DNA of 64,000 nt, taken from the NCBI GenBank assembly GCA_900772415.1, contig CAAHEC010000063.1, forward strand, positions 145,567 through 209,566, read 5' to 3'. Shown here in pieces: positions 16,971-25,573 of this stretch; within the stretch, counting starts at the first letter, position 1; each line of letters opens with the position of its first letter. The position numbers and the translations under genes are program-made. Origin of the DNA: Bacilli bacterium (GTDB lineage: Bacteria; Bacillota_I; Bacilli_A; RF39; UBA660). The notes beneath the pieces were generated by a model. The model was not told the DNA's origin. It did not search any database and saw only the letters and a program-made list of their open reading frames with translations.

Positions 16971-17019
16971 AAAAGTCACCTCTTTATATATATTATACTA
17001 AAAAAATCCCTATTTGGGA

Positions 17020-17733
17020 TTATTTTTTAAAACAAATGTATGCTATTATTAAAAGCATCAAGAATATAAATAATAAAATTATATTAACAATCTTGTCATT
17101 TTTAACGAGTTTCTTTTCAATAATTTTAATCTGTGTATCCTCTATTGCCTCTCTAGTTATTTTAAGAACGCTTTCATCACTTATTTTATTTAGCAAATAC
17201 ATTGCTTCATCCGTCATATTATCAGATTCATTTTCTCTTGATTCTTTATCTGCCAAGATAAATTCAGGAGTTACTATTCTAAGTATCTTATTTTTTGCAA
17301 ATCTAATATTTCTTATAAAACTACTTTTAGTAATATTTGGTATAGTTTTCGTTTTAAGATTTATTACATAATCATTATCTTCAATAGAATATGCTTTTAT
17401 AGTTAAAATATTATCTATTATACTATAAGGGAAAAAACCTACGTAAGTATCTTGATATTTTATTTTAAATCCAAAATCTTCTTTTGAATATTTCTTTGAA
17501 TCCGAAATAATATCAAAATCATATTCCTTAGATAATTTTTTTATTTTATTTCTAATATAATTTATATTTTTATTCTTAACTAAAATATAGAAATCACTGT
17601 GATATTCTTTTGATTCAATATTCATTATTATATATGGTACTATACTACCTGATATAGCAAGTGATTTTCCTACTTCATCATCTTCTAAAAGGGTTAGTAT
17701 AATATCAATTATATCATTATAATTACCTTTCAT
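17020..17733 (-). CDS. Membrane-anchored nucleotidyltransferase-like protein
   Basis: The N-terminal part resembles a Pol-beta-type nucleotidyltransferase fold: SLAISGSIVPYIIMN (Gly-Ser on a strand) followed by SDFYILVKNKN, where the second catalytic Asp is replaced by Tyr, so activity is doubtful. Residues 217-237 form a single C-terminal membrane helix (IVNIILLFIFLMLLIIAYICF), leaving the rest in the cytoplasm. TAGGAG precedes the ATG. Alone between dinB and a small membrane protein. No known function. Confidence 0.6.
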   Translation of the reverse strand: MKGNYNDIIDIILTLLEDDEVGKSLAISGSIVPYIIMNIESKEYHSDFYILVKNKNINYIRNKIKKLSKEYDFDIISDSKKYSKEDFGFKIKYQDTYVGFFPYSIIDNILTIKAYSIEDNDYVINLKTKTIPNITKSSFIRNIRFAKNKILRIVTPEFILADKESRENESDNMTDEAMYLLNKISDESVLKITREAIEDTQIKIIEKKLVKNDKIVNIILLFIFLMLLIIAYICFKK

Positions 17734-17774
17734 AATCCACTCCTATTCTTATCTTAATTATAATAGTAATATAA

Positions 17775-18011
17775 TTAAATTGCAATTAAAATAATAAAAA
17801 TAGCTAAACATAAAATAGTAAATAAATAATGAAGGCTATATTTGATTTTTATACAAAAATTTTTTTCTATAAATGTTGGTATAAATATAAACCATATTAA
17901 TAAAAGTGATATAAATAATTTCACTATTTTCCTACTGTCAAAATATAATAAAACAGACATAAAAAGAATTATAAATTGAATAAAAATGTTAAATATAATA
18001 TGCTTTTTCAT
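17775..18011 (-). CDS. Small membrane protein (78 aa)
   Basis: Not recognised. Two or three hydrophobic segments (IIFNIFIQFIILFMSVLLYF, LFISLLLIWFIFIPTFI, LFTILCLAIFIILIAI). No clear ribosome binding site precedes the ATG, so expression is uncertain. It lies between rsmI and the nucleotidyltransferase-like gene. Confidence 0.45.
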   Translation of the reverse strand: MKKHIIFNIFIQFIILFMSVLLYFDSRKIVKLFISLLLIWFIFIPTFIEKNFCIKIKYSLHYLFTILCLAIFIILIAI

Positions 18012-18045
18012 ACTATATTATATGTTTAATTAGATTGTGTGTTAA

Positions 18046-18894
18046 TTAACTAATTATATTTTTTAATCTTATACTAGCATTATAAATTTCTTTTTTACTA
18101 AGATCTTTATTTTTTTCATTTAGAAGCTTAATAGCATCTTTTAAAGAACATTTATTTTTAATTATTAAATCAATTAATAATGCTTCTATAGACACTTCAC
18201 ATTTTTCTTCCTTTTTTCTTTCATTATTAATTAAAACTACGTACTCACCCCTTAAACTATTGGGATCATCTTTCATTTTTTCATAAACTTCTTCTATGTT
18301 ACCATGAATAGTATGTTCATGAATCTTTGTAAGTTCATTACATACGCTAACCACACATCCTGGCATTTCTTTTTTTATATACTCTAATAATCTTATTATT
18401 CTTTTTGGTGATTCATATATAACCTTTGTTGCAACAAAAGAGTGTTTTATGCGTTCAAATAATTCTTTTTTAGGTTTATTTTCGGTTGGAACAAACCCAT
18501 AAAATGCAAATGATGAAGTATCAAGCCCACTTACCGATAAAGATGTTATAACCGCACTACAACCAGGAATGCCTATTACTTTAATATCATTTTCTAATGC
18601 TTCTTTTATTAAAATATAACCCGGATCTGATATACAAGGTGTTCCAGCATCAGAAACTAAAGATATATTCTTACCTTCTTTTAAAAGATTTATTATCTCT
18701 GATACCCTTTCTTTTTCATTAAATTTATGATAAGAAAGCATTTTTACCTTAATATCAAAGTGGTTAAGTAATTTTATTGTTTGCCTTGTATCTTCTACTA
18801 ATATTAAATCACTTTGTCTTAAAGTGACACAAGCTCTTTTTGAAAAATCATCTAAATTACCAATTGGGGTTGCAACAACAAATAAAGTTCCCAT
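18046..18894 (-). CDS. rsmI: 16S rRNA 2'-O-methyltransferase RsmI
   Basis: Methylates C1402 of 16S rRNA using SAM. TPIGNLDDFSKRA and LVEDTRQTIKLLNHF at the N-terminus, LVSDAGTPCISDPGY (SAM loop, residues 79-93), and FYGFVPTENKPKKELFE are hallmark motifs; 282 residues is the normal length. AAGGAAGTG precedes the ATG. It follows the thioredoxin/CcdA-like gene by about 30 bases and may share its transcript. Confidence 0.95.
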   Translation of the reverse strand: MGTLFVVATPIGNLDDFSKRACVTLRQSDLILVEDTRQTIKLLNHFDIKVKMLSYHKFNEKERVSEIINLLKEGKNISLVSDAGTPCISDPGYILIKEALENDIKVIGIPGCSAVITSLSVSGLDTSSFAFYGFVPTENKPKKELFERIKHSFVATKVIYESPKRIIRLLEYIKKEMPGCVVSVCNELTKIHEHTIHGNIEEVYEKMKDDPNSLRGEYVVLINNERKKEEKCEVSIEALLIDLIIKNKCSLKDAIKLLNEKNKDLSKKEIYNASIRLKNIIS

Positions 18895-18924
18895 TTATAT
18901 CACTTCCTTTAAATTCGTTTCTGT

Positions 18925-20064
18925 CTATTTAACAAGTATAAATATTCCTATAATAAAAAACAATATTCCACTAATTAACTTAGATAGTTTGCATAGTTTG
19001 GTTTTGTCAAATAATTTTACTAATAATAACAATATCATAAGCATTATAACATTTATAACAAAAGATGATAAAGTATATAAAACTATAGATGGTATTTTAT
19101 TTGCCAAACCATTTAATTTTAATAAGTCGCTAAATAAAATAGATACATCACTTGCATTTGATACTTTAATAAGACTAAATAAAATTCCAAATATTATCAT
19201 AAAAACAGACAACACAACTAACCTTTTATCTTTTAATAATTTTTTTATTTTATTTTCTTTAATTTGTTTTTTTTCATCTAACTCATTAGCATAAATTATT
19301 AGTTCTGCTGTTCCAAAGCAAATTAGTATTACGGATAATAGTAGTCTTGCTAATGAAGCATAGTTAATAACATTATCAAAACCACCATTATTAATAAATA
19401 TAATATAAGATGCATTTAAAGAAAATAATAAGATAAATGATAAAATAATTTTATTTTTTTTATTCTTACCTTCCAATAAAAGTGCTAATATGATTATAAA
19501 AACACATATCATACTTGGGTTTAAACCATCTATTAAACCTAATATTATGCTAGATAAATATATGTTTTTGTTTTCGAAATCTACGTTTCCAAATGTCAAA
19601 ATAGAAAGTTCATAACTTTTTTTTAACACGTTATTACTTGTTATATTATCTTCTGTTAAAGTTTCATTTACGACACCTAATTTTATTCCAACTTTATCTT
19701 TGAAATCCTTTCTTTTAGCAAGTTTAATATGATATTTATATATATCATCTGTAACGCCAGTAGAATATCCAAAAATCGGGGTATTATCTATTATTACAAA
19801 TGGAACACCACTTGGATTAACATCTAAATAATTTGCTATATCTTTCATTTTCTGATCATTATTTTCATTAAACCAAACTTCATATTTAATGATGTTCAAC
19901 TCATTCTTATTCTTTATTTTACTTAAGTATTCTAAAGCCTCCTCACAGTGAGGACAAGTTTTTCCATAAAATACATATACGTTTACTTCTTTAGCTATTA
20001 ATTTACTATTAAATAAAAATAACATTATTAGAGTAAAAATAAATCTGATTAATACTTTTTTCAT
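18925..20064 (-). CDS. Thioredoxin-like domain fused to CcdA-like membrane domain
   Basis: Residues 1-24 are a signal/anchor segment, then a thioredoxin-like domain with CPHC at 37-40 and the cis-proline GVPF at 86-89, facing outside. From about 168 there are six hydrophobic segments resembling CcdA/DsbD (GLIDGLNPSMICVFIIIL). In the usual motif NPC carries the transmembrane cysteine; here it is NPS, with Cys at 187 and another at 249. The family moves electrons across the membrane to outer thioredoxins. The altered motif makes the route uncertain. Confidence 0.75.
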   Translation of the reverse strand: MKKVLIRFIFTLIMLFLFNSKLIAKEVNVYVFYGKTCPHCEEALEYLSKIKNKNELNIIKYEVWFNENNDQKMKDIANYLDVNPSGVPFVIIDNTPIFGYSTGVTDDIYKYHIKLAKRKDFKDKVGIKLGVVNETLTEDNITSNNVLKKSYELSILTFGNVDFENKNIYLSSIILGLIDGLNPSMICVFIIILALLLEGKNKKNKIILSFILLFSLNASYIIFINNGGFDNVINYASLARLLLSVILICFGTAELIIYANELDEKKQIKENKIKKLLKDKRLVVLSVFMIIFGILFSLIKVSNASDVSILFSDLLKLNGLANKIPSIVLYTLSSFVINVIMLMILLLLVKLFDKTKLCKLSKLISGILFFIIGIFILVK

Positions 20065-20128
20065 ATATAACTCCCTTTTGTTATTATATCATTATTTCTA
20101 ATAATTAAAAAACATCTTTAAAAGATGT

Positions 20129-20449
20129 TTATTTGTTTATATTTATAACATTAACTTTATTAGCCGGAATAATATATTTTATTTCACCATTTGGTTTAAT
20201 AATTCTTTTTGTTAGTCTGTTAGCTTTTATAATTTTTACTTTAGACGAATCAACTTTGGCCACACTTGCCTGAGCTTTATTTAAAGATTCTATTTTAAAT
20301 GGAGTGCCCGAAGTTAAAATACCAGCTCCACATAGTGCCATTACTAATGCTACAAATAAACTTGAACCTACTTTTATCCAAGAATCCTTAATAAGTTCTG
20401 GTTCAGCTAACTTTGGTCTTCCTACTTTATTTTTTTCTTCCTTTGCCAT
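20129..20449 (-). CDS. Hypothetical single-pass membrane protein (106 aa)
   Basis: Not recognised. A basic N-terminus with a KVGRPKLAE stretch, one membrane helix at about 28-48 (GSSLFVALVMALCGAGILTSG), and a beta-like tail (KVKIIKANRLTKRIIKPNGEIKYIIPANKVNVI). The tail would be outside if the N-terminus is cytoplasmic. AAGGAG precedes the ATG. It stands alone between clpB and the thioredoxin fusion. Confidence 0.6.
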   Translation of the reverse strand: MAKEEKNKVGRPKLAEPELIKDSWIKVGSSLFVALVMALCGAGILTSGTPFKIESLNKAQASVAKVDSSKVKIIKANRLTKRIIKPNGEIKYIIPANKVNVININK

Positions 20450-20617
20450 CTTATCAACTCCTTACTATATAATCTATTATAATATTACCACAAAAAATAA
20501 CAAAATAAACAATTTTATTTTAACTTTACAATTTATTTTACTATTTTTATTTAATATATGTTATATTTTTTTATATTTTATACAAAAAAAATGAAATTTA
20601 TATAAAAACTTCATTTT

Positions 20618-22723
20618 TTATTTTTTTATAACTAATTCATCATTTGATGCATCAATTGTTAAATTATCACCTGATATAACATCTCCTGATATAAGTTTTT
20701 TAGCAAGTAATGTTTCTAAATTTTTAGATAAATACCTCTTAAGTGGTCTTGCACCATAATTGTGATCATATCCGTTTTCAACAATAAATTCTTTAGCTTT
20801 TTCTGTTAAAGATATACTTATTCTTTGATGTTTTATTTTTTTATTTAAATCATCTACTAACTTATCTAATATTTCATAAATAACTTTTTTACTTAATGCA
20901 TTAAAGACAATTATTTCATCAATACGGTTTAGAAATTCTGGTCTAAAATAGTTTTTTAATTCAGCATTCATCATATCTTCATCTACTTTTCCATCTAAGA
21001 CATACTGACTACCTATATTTGATGTCATTATTATAATAGTGTTTTTAAAATCAACTACTCTTCCGTGTCCGTCAGTTATTCTTCCGTCATCTAGTATTTG
21101 AAGAAGAATGTTTAAAACATCTCTATGAGCTTTTTCTATTTCATCAAATAAAACTATACTATAAGGATTTCTTCTTACTTTTTCAGTTAATTGTCCTCCT
21201 TCATCATAACCAACATATCCTGGAGGCGCTCCTATAAGACGAGATACAGAATGACTTTCCATATACTCACTCATATCAATTCTAACCATGTGTTTTTCAT
21301 CATCAAATAATTCATAAGCAAGTGTTCTTGCAACTTCTGTTTTACCAACACCAGTAGGGCCTAAAAACATAAATGAACCAATTGGTCTATTTTCATCTTT
21401 AATACCAGATCTTGACCTTATAATAGCATCACTAACTAATTTTAAAGCTTCATCCTGACCCTTGACTCTTAATTTCATGTTTTCTTCAAGATTTAAAACC
21501 TTTTCTTTTTCGCCCTTAGTAAGTTTTGAAATTGGAATATTAGTCCATCTTGAAATAACAGATGCAACTAACTCCTCAGTTACTCTATCACTTAGTATTT
21601 TATTGTTATTAGAATTCTTTAAATTATCAAGTTTTTTCTCTAATTCTGGAATAGTACCATGTCTTAATATAGCAGCCTTTTCTAAATCATAATTATTTTC
21701 GGCCATTTCAAGTTTAAATCTTGCTTCTTCTAACTCTTTTTTAGTCTTTTTAATATCTACTTGAACAGCTTTTTCCTTTTCCCAATTACCTCTTAAATAA
21801 GATTCTTCACTTTTCATCTCTTTTATTTTAGAATCAAGTTCTTTTACTCTTTCACGGCTAATATCATCCTTATCTTTTTTAATAGCTTCTCTTTCTATTT
21901 GAAGCTTCATAATTCTTCTTGTTAAACTATCTATGTTTTCTGGAACTGAATCCATTTGAACACGAATTGTTGCACAAGCCTCATCTATTAAATCAATTGC
22001 TTTATCAGGTAAATATCTATCTGTTATATACCTATTTGAAAGCGTTGCAGCAGAAACTAATGCAGCATCAGAAATAGATACACCATGATGAACTTCAAAC
22101 CTAGACTTTAAACCTCTAAGTATTGTAATTGTATCTGATACAGTTGGTTCTTTTACTAGTACCTTTTGAAATCTACGCTCTAAGGCACCATCATCTTCAA
22201 TATATTTACGATATTCATTTAAAGTTGTTGCACCAATTAAGTGAATTTCTCCTCTAGCTAACATTGGTTTTAACATATTTCCAGCATCCATTGCACCATC
22301 TAATTTACCAGCACCTACTATCATATGAATTTCATCGATAAACATAATTATGTTACCTTCTGACTTTTTAACTTCATTTAAAACATTTTTAAGTCTTTCT
22401 TCAAATTCACCACGATATTTAGCACCCGCAATTAAAGCTGCCATATCAAGTTCCCAAATGGTTTTATCCTTTAAACTACTTGGCACATCACCTTTTACAA
22501 TACGCCCAGCAAGGCCTTCTATAATAGCAGTCTTACCAACACCTGGTTCACCAATTAAAACTGGGTTATTCTTCGTCTTACGAGATAAAATACGTGTTAT
22601 AGAACGTATCTCATCATCCCTACCAATTACTGGGTCAACCTTTCCATCTTTAACATATTGAGTAATATCTCTACCATATTTTTCTAAAACATTTTCTTCT
22701 TTTTCTTCATTCATATTAAACAT
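20618..22723 (-). CDS. clpB: ClpB-type disaggregase lacking the N-domain
   Basis: Two AAA+ rings with Walker A GEPGVGKT and GPTGVGKT, plus Walker B IMFIDEIHMI and VLFDEIEKA. The coiled middle domain (about residues 280-380, QIEREAIKKDKDD...) marks it as ClpB rather than ClpC. It starts at the linker before the first AAA+ domain (ENVLEKYGRDITQYVKDGK), so the substrate-binding N-domain of about 140 residues is absent. Start chosen at the ATG 22723 after AAGGGGTGAT. A CIRCE site overlaps its promoter, so HrcA control is expected. Rescues aggregated proteins with DnaK. Confidence 0.92.
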   Translation of the reverse strand: MFNMNEEKEENVLEKYGRDITQYVKDGKVDPVIGRDDEIRSITRILSRKTKNNPVLIGEPGVGKTAIIEGLAGRIVKGDVPSSLKDKTIWELDMAALIAGAKYRGEFEERLKNVLNEVKKSEGNIIMFIDEIHMIVGAGKLDGAMDAGNMLKPMLARGEIHLIGATTLNEYRKYIEDDGALERRFQKVLVKEPTVSDTITILRGLKSRFEVHHGVSISDAALVSAATLSNRYITDRYLPDKAIDLIDEACATIRVQMDSVPENIDSLTRRIMKLQIEREAIKKDKDDISRERVKELDSKIKEMKSEESYLRGNWEKEKAVQVDIKKTKKELEEARFKLEMAENNYDLEKAAILRHGTIPELEKKLDNLKNSNNNKILSDRVTEELVASVISRWTNIPISKLTKGEKEKVLNLEENMKLRVKGQDEALKLVSDAIIRSRSGIKDENRPIGSFMFLGPTGVGKTEVARTLAYELFDDEKHMVRIDMSEYMESHSVSRLIGAPPGYVGYDEGGQLTEKVRRNPYSIVLFDEIEKAHRDVLNILLQILDDGRITDGHGRVVDFKNTIIIMTSNIGSQYVLDGKVDEDMMNAELKNYFRPEFLNRIDEIIVFNALSKKVIYEILDKLVDDLNKKIKHQRISISLTEKAKEFIVENGYDHNYGARPLKRYLSKNLETLLAKKLISGDVISGDNLTIDASNDELVIKK

Positions 22724-22775
22724 AAATATCACCCCTTATAAATAATATTATGCATCTTTTATTTGCACTAGATAC

Positions 22776-22804
22776 ATTATATATCTATAATTAGCACTTG
22801 TCAA
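22776..22804 (-). promoter_or_regulatory. clpB promoter (consensus sigma-A)
   Basis: Minus-strand TTGACA (plus 22799-22804), a 17-base spacer, and TATAAT (plus 22776-22781): a perfect vegetative consensus. The -35 hexamer sits inside the CIRCE element. Confidence 0.85.
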
Positions 22805-22817
22805 GTAAGAGTGCTAA
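22791..22817. promoter_or_regulatory. CIRCE operator (HrcA binding site)
   Basis: TTAGCACTT (22791-22799), nine bases, GAGTGCTAA (22809-22817). This matches the CIRCE consensus with a single mismatch in the left arm. It overlaps the -35 and spacer of the clpB promoter, the normal position for repression by HrcA. Confidence 0.92.
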
Positions 22818-22824
22818 TTATTAT

Positions 22825-22861
22825 AAAAAATATTAAGCTTACGTATTAATATAAGCTTAAT
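22825..22861 (-). terminator. Terminator downstream of the phosphatase remnant
   Basis: On the minus strand ATTAAGCTTA pairs with TAAGCTTAAT around a ten-base loop, followed by A and six T. It separates the remnant from the clpB promoter. Confidence 0.8.
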
Positions 22862-22926
22862 TAATTATTTAAATTCTCAAATAATTCATCAACTAATCAC
22901 AAGCATATTATGCAGTGATTACAGCA

Positions 22927-23259
22927 TCAACACATTTTAATATTTTTTAAAGTGTTCTCTACTTCGTATACTAACTTATTAATATTTCCAAATTTTCTTT
23001 CTCCAAATTCTGGTATAACTTCTATATTCTTTTTATTATTAAACGCAATATATTTAGCTGTTGCTATTGCTCTAACATAATTACTTGCAATTACATTATC
23101 AATATTATTTAACTCTGGTAATAAACTTAACTTTATTGCTTTTTCCTCTCCTAAAACACTTAAAGAAATCTTTTCATTTCTTAATTGCATTGTTTTATTT
23201 TTATTATCATACATTGCTATAGGCTCTGAATGTCTACATAAATATATAATTGTTTTAAT
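22927..23259 (-). pseudogene. Decayed histidine phosphatase (phosphoglycerate mutase-like)
   Basis: Reading from an ATT at 23259 the product begins IKTIIYLCRHSEPIAMYDNK, which is the RHG phosphatase motif (RHSE) at the normal position, then IASNYVRAIATAKYIA and FGERKFGN. No ATG, GTG or TTG precedes the motif before the in-frame stop, although GGAG is still present, so the start codon seems mutated (ATT starts are known but rare). The C-terminal half, which carries the second catalytic His, is missing: the frame ends soon after FGNIN, and short remains of family-like sequence continue out of frame to about 22863. I infer an inactivated gene. Confidence 0.6.
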
Positions 23260-23278
23260 TTTTAATTATTCTCCTTTT

Positions 23279-23962
23279 CTATTTAACAAACAAAACTCCT
23301 ACATAATAATTTTTTAATATCTCTATTATTGCATCTATTTTTTCTTCTGATATTTTTTTATCATTTAAATATTCATCAACTGTTCTATTAAATAATTCAT
23401 CATAGTAGTATGTAATAACAGAATATTTTGCTCTTGTTATTAGATCTGACATTTTATCAGTAATATCTTCTATTAGACTAAGTGCTTCTTTTTCTAAATC
23501 AGCTTTTATATAATCACTTATATTTACGTATTTATCATCAACTTTTATTTTATCATCAATTAATTTTGAATATTTTTCTTGCTTTATCATGCCTTCTTTT
23601 ACTAAGTCATCCATAAAATATTTTTTATATTCTATTTTTTTATTTATCATATACTTAGTAATTTCTTTTGCATCATCTCTATTAGCTTTTATAAAGTCTT
23701 TAGTCAAATAACTTCTATCACTTGTCTTATTAAATTCTTCTATCTTTAAAGTTTTTATATTTAATACTACCCAGTAATCAGCTTTAATATTTTCTTTTAT
23801 ATCCCATACATTATCTTCATCTTTAGTAAGCAAAACAAGTATTTTTAAATCATCATCTTTTCTTATAATACTTGGTAGCAAAGGTGCATAATTATTTAAA
23901 CCTTTTATCTTTTTTTCTTCATTTACAATGTTTAATATTTTATCTGTTAATTTAATCATCAT
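23279..23962 (-). CDS. Unknown partner of the ECF sigma factor
   Basis: Not recognised. 227 soluble residues, no membrane segment, so not a classical transmembrane anti-sigma factor. The N-terminal 75 residues have strand/helix alternation (LKILVLLTKDEDNVWDIKENIKADYWVVLNIKTLKIEEFNK) and the rest is charged and helical (about 110-220). The ATG overlaps the end of the sigma factor gene by 11 bases, so the two are translationally coupled. A regulatory link to the sigma factor is likely but the mechanism cannot be read from sequence. Confidence 0.65.
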   Translation of the reverse strand: MMIKLTDKILNIVNEEKKIKGLNNYAPLLPSIIRKDDDLKILVLLTKDEDNVWDIKENIKADYWVVLNIKTLKIEEFNKTSDRSYLTKDFIKANRDDAKEITKYMINKKIEYKKYFMDDLVKEGMIKQEKYSKLIDDKIKVDDKYVNISDYIKADLEKEALSLIEDITDKMSDLITRAKYSVITYYYDELFNRTVDEYLNDKKISEEKIDAIIEILKNYYVGVLFVK

Positions 23963-24422
23963 ATTTCTCCTTTATCTTACGTCTAGCATTATATAAATAA
24001 TACTTTATGTTAGAACAACTACTATCTAATTTGATAGCAATATCCTTTATTGAAAGGTCTTTTAAGTAATAAAGTTTAAATGAGTCTATTTCTTTTTTAG
24101 TTAAATTATAATTTTCTAAATTACCTATTATTTCTTTATAAATTATTTTATCAATTTCATTAGGTTCATTTCCAATATCACAGCTATCTAAATTATCATT
24201 ATTTTTATTTAAAATATACTCTTTAGCTTTCTTGTTCCATATATTATGAGCTATTTTCCATATAAGGTTTTCTATACTTTTTATTTCTATATCTTTATTT
24301 AAGTACTCATAAATCGCCACAAATACGCTACTAGTAATATCTTCCGCATCTTCTTTATTTCTTGTTTTACCAAGTGCCCAATTATATATTTTATAAAAAT
24401 ACTTATCATATATATTACTCAT
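23952..24422 (-). CDS. ECF-type RNA polymerase sigma factor
   Basis: A compact sigma-70 family protein. Region 2 (about residues 1-70) includes YDKYFYKIYNWALGKTRNKEDAEDITSSVFVAIYEYL, and region 4 (about 100-155) ends with DLSIKDIAIKLDSSCSNIKYYLYNARRKIKEKY, the helix-turn-helix for -35 recognition. No region 3. I chose the ATG at 24422 after AAAGGTGAT. Its target promoters are not evident. Directly coupled to the unknown gene at 23279. Confidence 0.85.
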   Translation of the reverse strand: MSNIYDKYFYKIYNWALGKTRNKEDAEDITSSVFVAIYEYLNKDIEIKSIENLIWKIAHNIWNKKAKEYILNKNNDNLDSCDIGNEPNEIDKIIYKEIIGNLENYNLTKKEIDSFKLYYLKDLSIKDIAIKLDSSCSNIKYYLYNARRKIKEKYDD

Positions 24423-24498
24423 TTTTATCACCTTTCACTAATATAGTGCATTATTTTATGATTTGGTTAGTTATTTTATTGTAATTTACTTATGTTTT

Positions 24499-25332
24499 TT
24501 ATTTATTTTCAACTACAACTTTTCCATCTAAATTACAAATGTAGCAATCTGGTAATAGTTCTTTTATTTTGGATAGCATTTTTTCATCAGATTCATATTT
24601 TCTACCAACTAAAACACCTTCTATAAAACATGAAGGAAGCCCAAATATAATTGCACTTTCTCTATCGGTAAAAAAGTCATCCTTATTCTTTCTATCATTT
24701 AAGAATCTTTCATAATACCATTCATTTATAAATGGTTTAACATCTATATCACTTATATTGTTATTTAAAATATCACCATTTAATAATTCTTTAACATATT
24801 TATTATTACCATTAAAAATAATACCAATTTGTACTCTTTCTTGTTGATAACTAGGCATAAATCTAGCTTCTTTAGTCTGCACCATAGACCACATATGATA
24901 ATCATTTCTTGTAACAATATTCATAATATTATTCATTTCATCTTTTGGAATAACTTTTATTTCCTTTAAGTTTTCATCCTTAAACATAATTGTTCCACCA
25001 CTATAAAAATTTATATAATCTTTTAGCAAATAATCTTTCTTTAAATTCCAAACACCAACCGTCATAGGATATTTAGACTTTCTACCACTTGAAAATAAAT
25101 CACAAATTAAACCTTCTTTAGCTATCTTTTCTAAACCTTCAATGTTTTTATAGGTTCCATGAAGAAGTGTTCCTTTATCTAACCTAACTAAATCTCCTTT
25201 TTTATAGTTATGAGGTGCATGTTTAAAGTTATCTATAGCTTCATAAAACAAATCAACTTGTTTTAATAATATATCTTTTGCACTACCACTTATCTTTTCA
25301 TTTATTATTTTTATATAATCTTGTTTATTCAT
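24499..25332 (-). CDS. Hypothetical protein with possible ADP-ribosyltransferase-like core
   Basis: Not firmly recognised. The segment LLHGTYKNIEGLEKIAKEGLICD (about residues 56-78) looks like the H-G-T plus 'I..GL' pattern of ART/PARP-like folds, followed by GVWNL and a FIEGVLVGRKYE segment near the C-terminus. A catalytic role is speculative. Soluble, no signal peptide. TAGGAG precedes the ATG. It lies alone upstream of the sigma factor operon. Confidence 0.55.
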   Translation of the reverse strand: MNKQDYIKIINEKISGSAKDILLKQVDLFYEAIDNFKHAPHNYKKGDLVRLDKGTLLHGTYKNIEGLEKIAKEGLICDLFSSGRKSKYPMTVGVWNLKKDYLLKDYINFYSGGTIMFKDENLKEIKVIPKDEMNNIMNIVTRNDYHMWSMVQTKEARFMPSYQQERVQIGIIFNGNNKYVKELLNGDILNNNISDIDVKPFINEWYYERFLNDRKNKDDFFTDRESAIIFGLPSCFIEGVLVGRKYESDEKMLSKIKELLPDCYICNLDGKVVVENK

Positions 25333-25530
25333 ATGGTCTCCTACTTTTATAAAATTAAATTATTCTATTATCATAATAACATAAATAATATTTTAAAACT
25401 ATATTTTAAAACTGTGCTTTACATCCAAAATACAATAGGTATAATAATATCAAAAAGAAACGATAAATTCATTTTAGAATATGTAAGTGATTTAAGTTTA
25501 ATGCTTACTACCTATAAATTAGAAAATAAT

Positions 25531-25566
25531 TAAAAAAAAGCTACAGCATAAACTTATGCCATAGCT
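25531..25566 (-). terminator. Terminator of the polyprenyl synthase gene
   Basis: Minus-strand arms AGCTATGGCATAA and TTATGCTGTAGCT pair with two G-T pairs, followed by eight T. Confidence 0.75.
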
Positions 25567-25573
25567 ATTCTTG

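Noticed and set aside
25321..25533. A 70-codon plus-strand frame between the ART-like gene and the polyprenyl synthase terminator
   Set aside because: No ribosome binding site, composition like its AT-rich surroundings, no recognisable motif, and it overlaps the start of the gene on the other strand.
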